Part shown: positions 7,734 through 8,781 of the stretch, piece after piece
Layout of the letters: each line of letters starts with the position of its first letter
Position numbering within the stretch: the stretch's first letter is position 1
Assembly (NCBI GenBank): GCA_009775375.1
Contig: VSPO01000128.1
Location: 1 to 8,781 of the forward strand
Direction of reading: 5' to 3'
From: Muribaculaceae bacterium
Lineage (GTDB): Bacteria; Bacteroidota; Bacteroidia; Bacteroidales; Muribaculaceae
DNA length: 8,781 nt
The notes under the pieces: model-generated
Database searches by the model: none
What the model was told of the DNA's origin: nothing
Seen by the model: the letters and a program-made list of their open reading frames with translations, nothing else
Translations under genes and position numbers: made by a program

Positions 7734-8534
7734 TAGTTCTTTCCCGGCGGCGAGTATCGCGACTCTTATTTCATGATTCTTTATCGTATCGTCAGGATAT
7801 ACCGCCCATATAACGTATACACTTTCAGGTAGTTCACTAACGAAATCGATAAGTGCTCTCATCTCTTGCACCTCCAAAGGCTGTTTATCTTCCCTGTTGA
7901 AATACATAAAAATCGAAATTCTTTCGATTTTATCGAGCATAAATGAAGTCAATGCACTTTTGATGCCGCCTAACGCTTCCGCGACTCGATTATCACCGGA
8001 GCGAGTTACTGACTTAACGAAGAAATGATTTGTATCGGCAAGAGTCTACCTCAAATCGTTGAAGTCATAAGCAATTATGCCTTGTGTAGCCATTGGCTGG
8101 AGGATTGCTTTTATTAAGTCGGGAAATTCAGTGTAAGAAGCTTCTGACTCTACACTGTCATAACAATCCAAGTCAGCATCGTAAAGCAAGCCAAGAGTCA
8201 GGACTCCGGCGTCATGGAATGTTTTGGCGATAATGTTCGCATGTTCTTCGTTGTCCCTTGCCACAATTATCACCATCTTATCCTCATCGTTCGGAACACA
8301 CTCAAAGGGGGTGGTTAAGACCGTGGCGGATACGCAATCATATCCGTATGACTTTACAGATTCAATTATATCTTCTGTAACCTCCCCGATGCCAATTACA
8401 CGAAAACTTGTGGGCAGATTCATATTGGCATATTGGTCAAATAATTCCGAATCATTCATTCCATCGTGATTCTTTTCGAGATGTTTGCCATTACCGGGGA
8501 GGTGACGTTTAGTGGTTATTTTGAAGAGTGACAT
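7725..8534 (-). CDS. Divergent FtsZ/tubulin-like protein, interrupted by an in-frame UAG
   Basis: Read through the stop, this is a 269-residue protein that I match to FtsZ by motif order. The N-terminal domain has FRVIGIGEVTEDI (residues 44-56; compare the FtsZ start IKVIGVGGAG) and MVIIVARDNEEHANIIAKTF followed by AGVLTLGLL (109-117; compare GILTVGIVT). The middle has RSGDNRVAEAL, like the GxGxxxGxNRxxEA segment. The C-terminal domain has VYVIWAVYPDDTI and HEIRVAILAAG (254-264; compare FtsZ EIRVTVIATG). The GGGTGTG nucleotide-binding loop is missing, and the whole is much shorter than cellular FtsZ, so GTP binding is doubtful. A UAG at 8046-8048 cuts the two domains apart in the same frame; C-to-T change of a Gln codon would explain it. 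ATG 8534 is supported by a TACATTTG promoter element 27 bases upstream. The role is unknown: plasmid segregation, division control or defence are all possible. Confidence 0.6.
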
Positions 8535-8560
8535 GTTTGATATTTTTAATTATTACTCAG

Positions 8561-8568
8561 CAAATGTA
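8561..8568 (-). promoter_or_regulatory. Bacteroidota -7 element for the FtsZ-like gene
   Basis: Read on the minus strand this is TACATTTG, a full match to TAnnTTTG, 27 bases before the ATG. No good -33 TTTG is found at the usual distance, so the promoter may depend on an activator. A 9-base dyad (GGTGACACC, 8590-8598) lies where the -33 element would be. Confidence 0.5.
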
Positions 8569-8732
8569 GAACTGTAGTGTATCAGATTTGGTGACACCCT
8601 CATATTTTTTGTCTTCATCGTAAAAAAAGCATGTTCTTAATTAACGTTCTCTTCCTTCGTTGTCATTTTTTGCGCGTATTAGACTGAAAGTTGCAAATTT
8701 TCCGGCAGGGCAGACGCATCTTAAATAAACTT

Positions 8733-8770
8733 AACGGCTATTGTCCAATTTAAATCGGACTATATCCGTT
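8733..8770. repeat. 38-bp imperfect palindrome
   Basis: The sequence from AACGG (8733) to CCGTT (8770) is its own reverse complement at 16 of 19 base pairs, centred on ATTTAAAT. It lies in the otherwise featureless stretch right of the FtsZ-like gene. It could be an operator or a transcript hairpin of a gene beyond the window edge. Confidence 0.5.
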
Positions 8771-8781
8771 GTTGAGATATG

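Noticed and set aside
7725..8534. Phage-like reassignment of UAG to glutamine as explanation for the internal stop
   Set aside because: The response regulator in the same window ends with TAG at its normal family length, and no other gene here has an internal TAG.
1..8781. tRNA, rRNA, CRISPR arrays, transposase genes
   Set aside because: Looked for on both strands; no clover-leaf sequence, spaced direct repeats or transposase motifs seen.

Overview
The window looks like chromosomal DNA from a Bacteroidota bacterium, most likely a gut Bacteroidales (a Muribaculaceae- or Bacteroides-like lineage). The reasons are three. Several upstream regions carry the Bacteroidota promoter form (TTTG, about 19-20 bases, then TAnnTTTG), Shine-Dalgarno sequences are weak or absent, and the protein families fit. 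The exact taxon is inference.

Left part (1-3965), all on the plus strand: the 3' end of a membrane sensor histidine kinase, overlapped by an OmpR-type response regulator (one two-component system); then a type II thymidine kinase (tdk) with its own promoter-like sequence; then an L-cysteine desulfidase/UPF0597 (CyuA-like) Fe-S enzyme. Both two-component genes are broken by frameshifts, although the sequence on each side of each break is still well conserved. tdk and the desulfidase are intact.

Middle (3966-4477): no intact gene. It holds a start-less, relatively GC-rich 3' gene remnant, a perfect 22-bp inverted repeat directly after the remnant's stop codon, and a very good Bacteroidota promoter that drives the next gene.

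Right part (4478-8534): an accessory-looking pair of convergent genes. The plus-strand gene is a very large DUF262 (GmrSD/ParB-like fold) protein of about 1085 residues, split by two frameshifts. The minus-strand gene is a compact, highly divergent FtsZ/tubulin-like protein of 269 residues, interrupted by one in-frame UAG. Their 3' ends overlap by 9 bp. DUF262 proteins are often part of restriction or anti-phage systems, so the pair could be an undescribed defence or plasmid/cell-division-related islet, but that is inference. The right edge (8535-8781) has the promoter of the FtsZ-like gene and a 38-bp imperfect palindrome.

All four frameshifts have the same phase (net -1, or equivalently +2), and most can be repaired by adding one A to an A run. 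This makes systematic assembly or sequencing error a leading explanation; real decay or slippage is the alternative.
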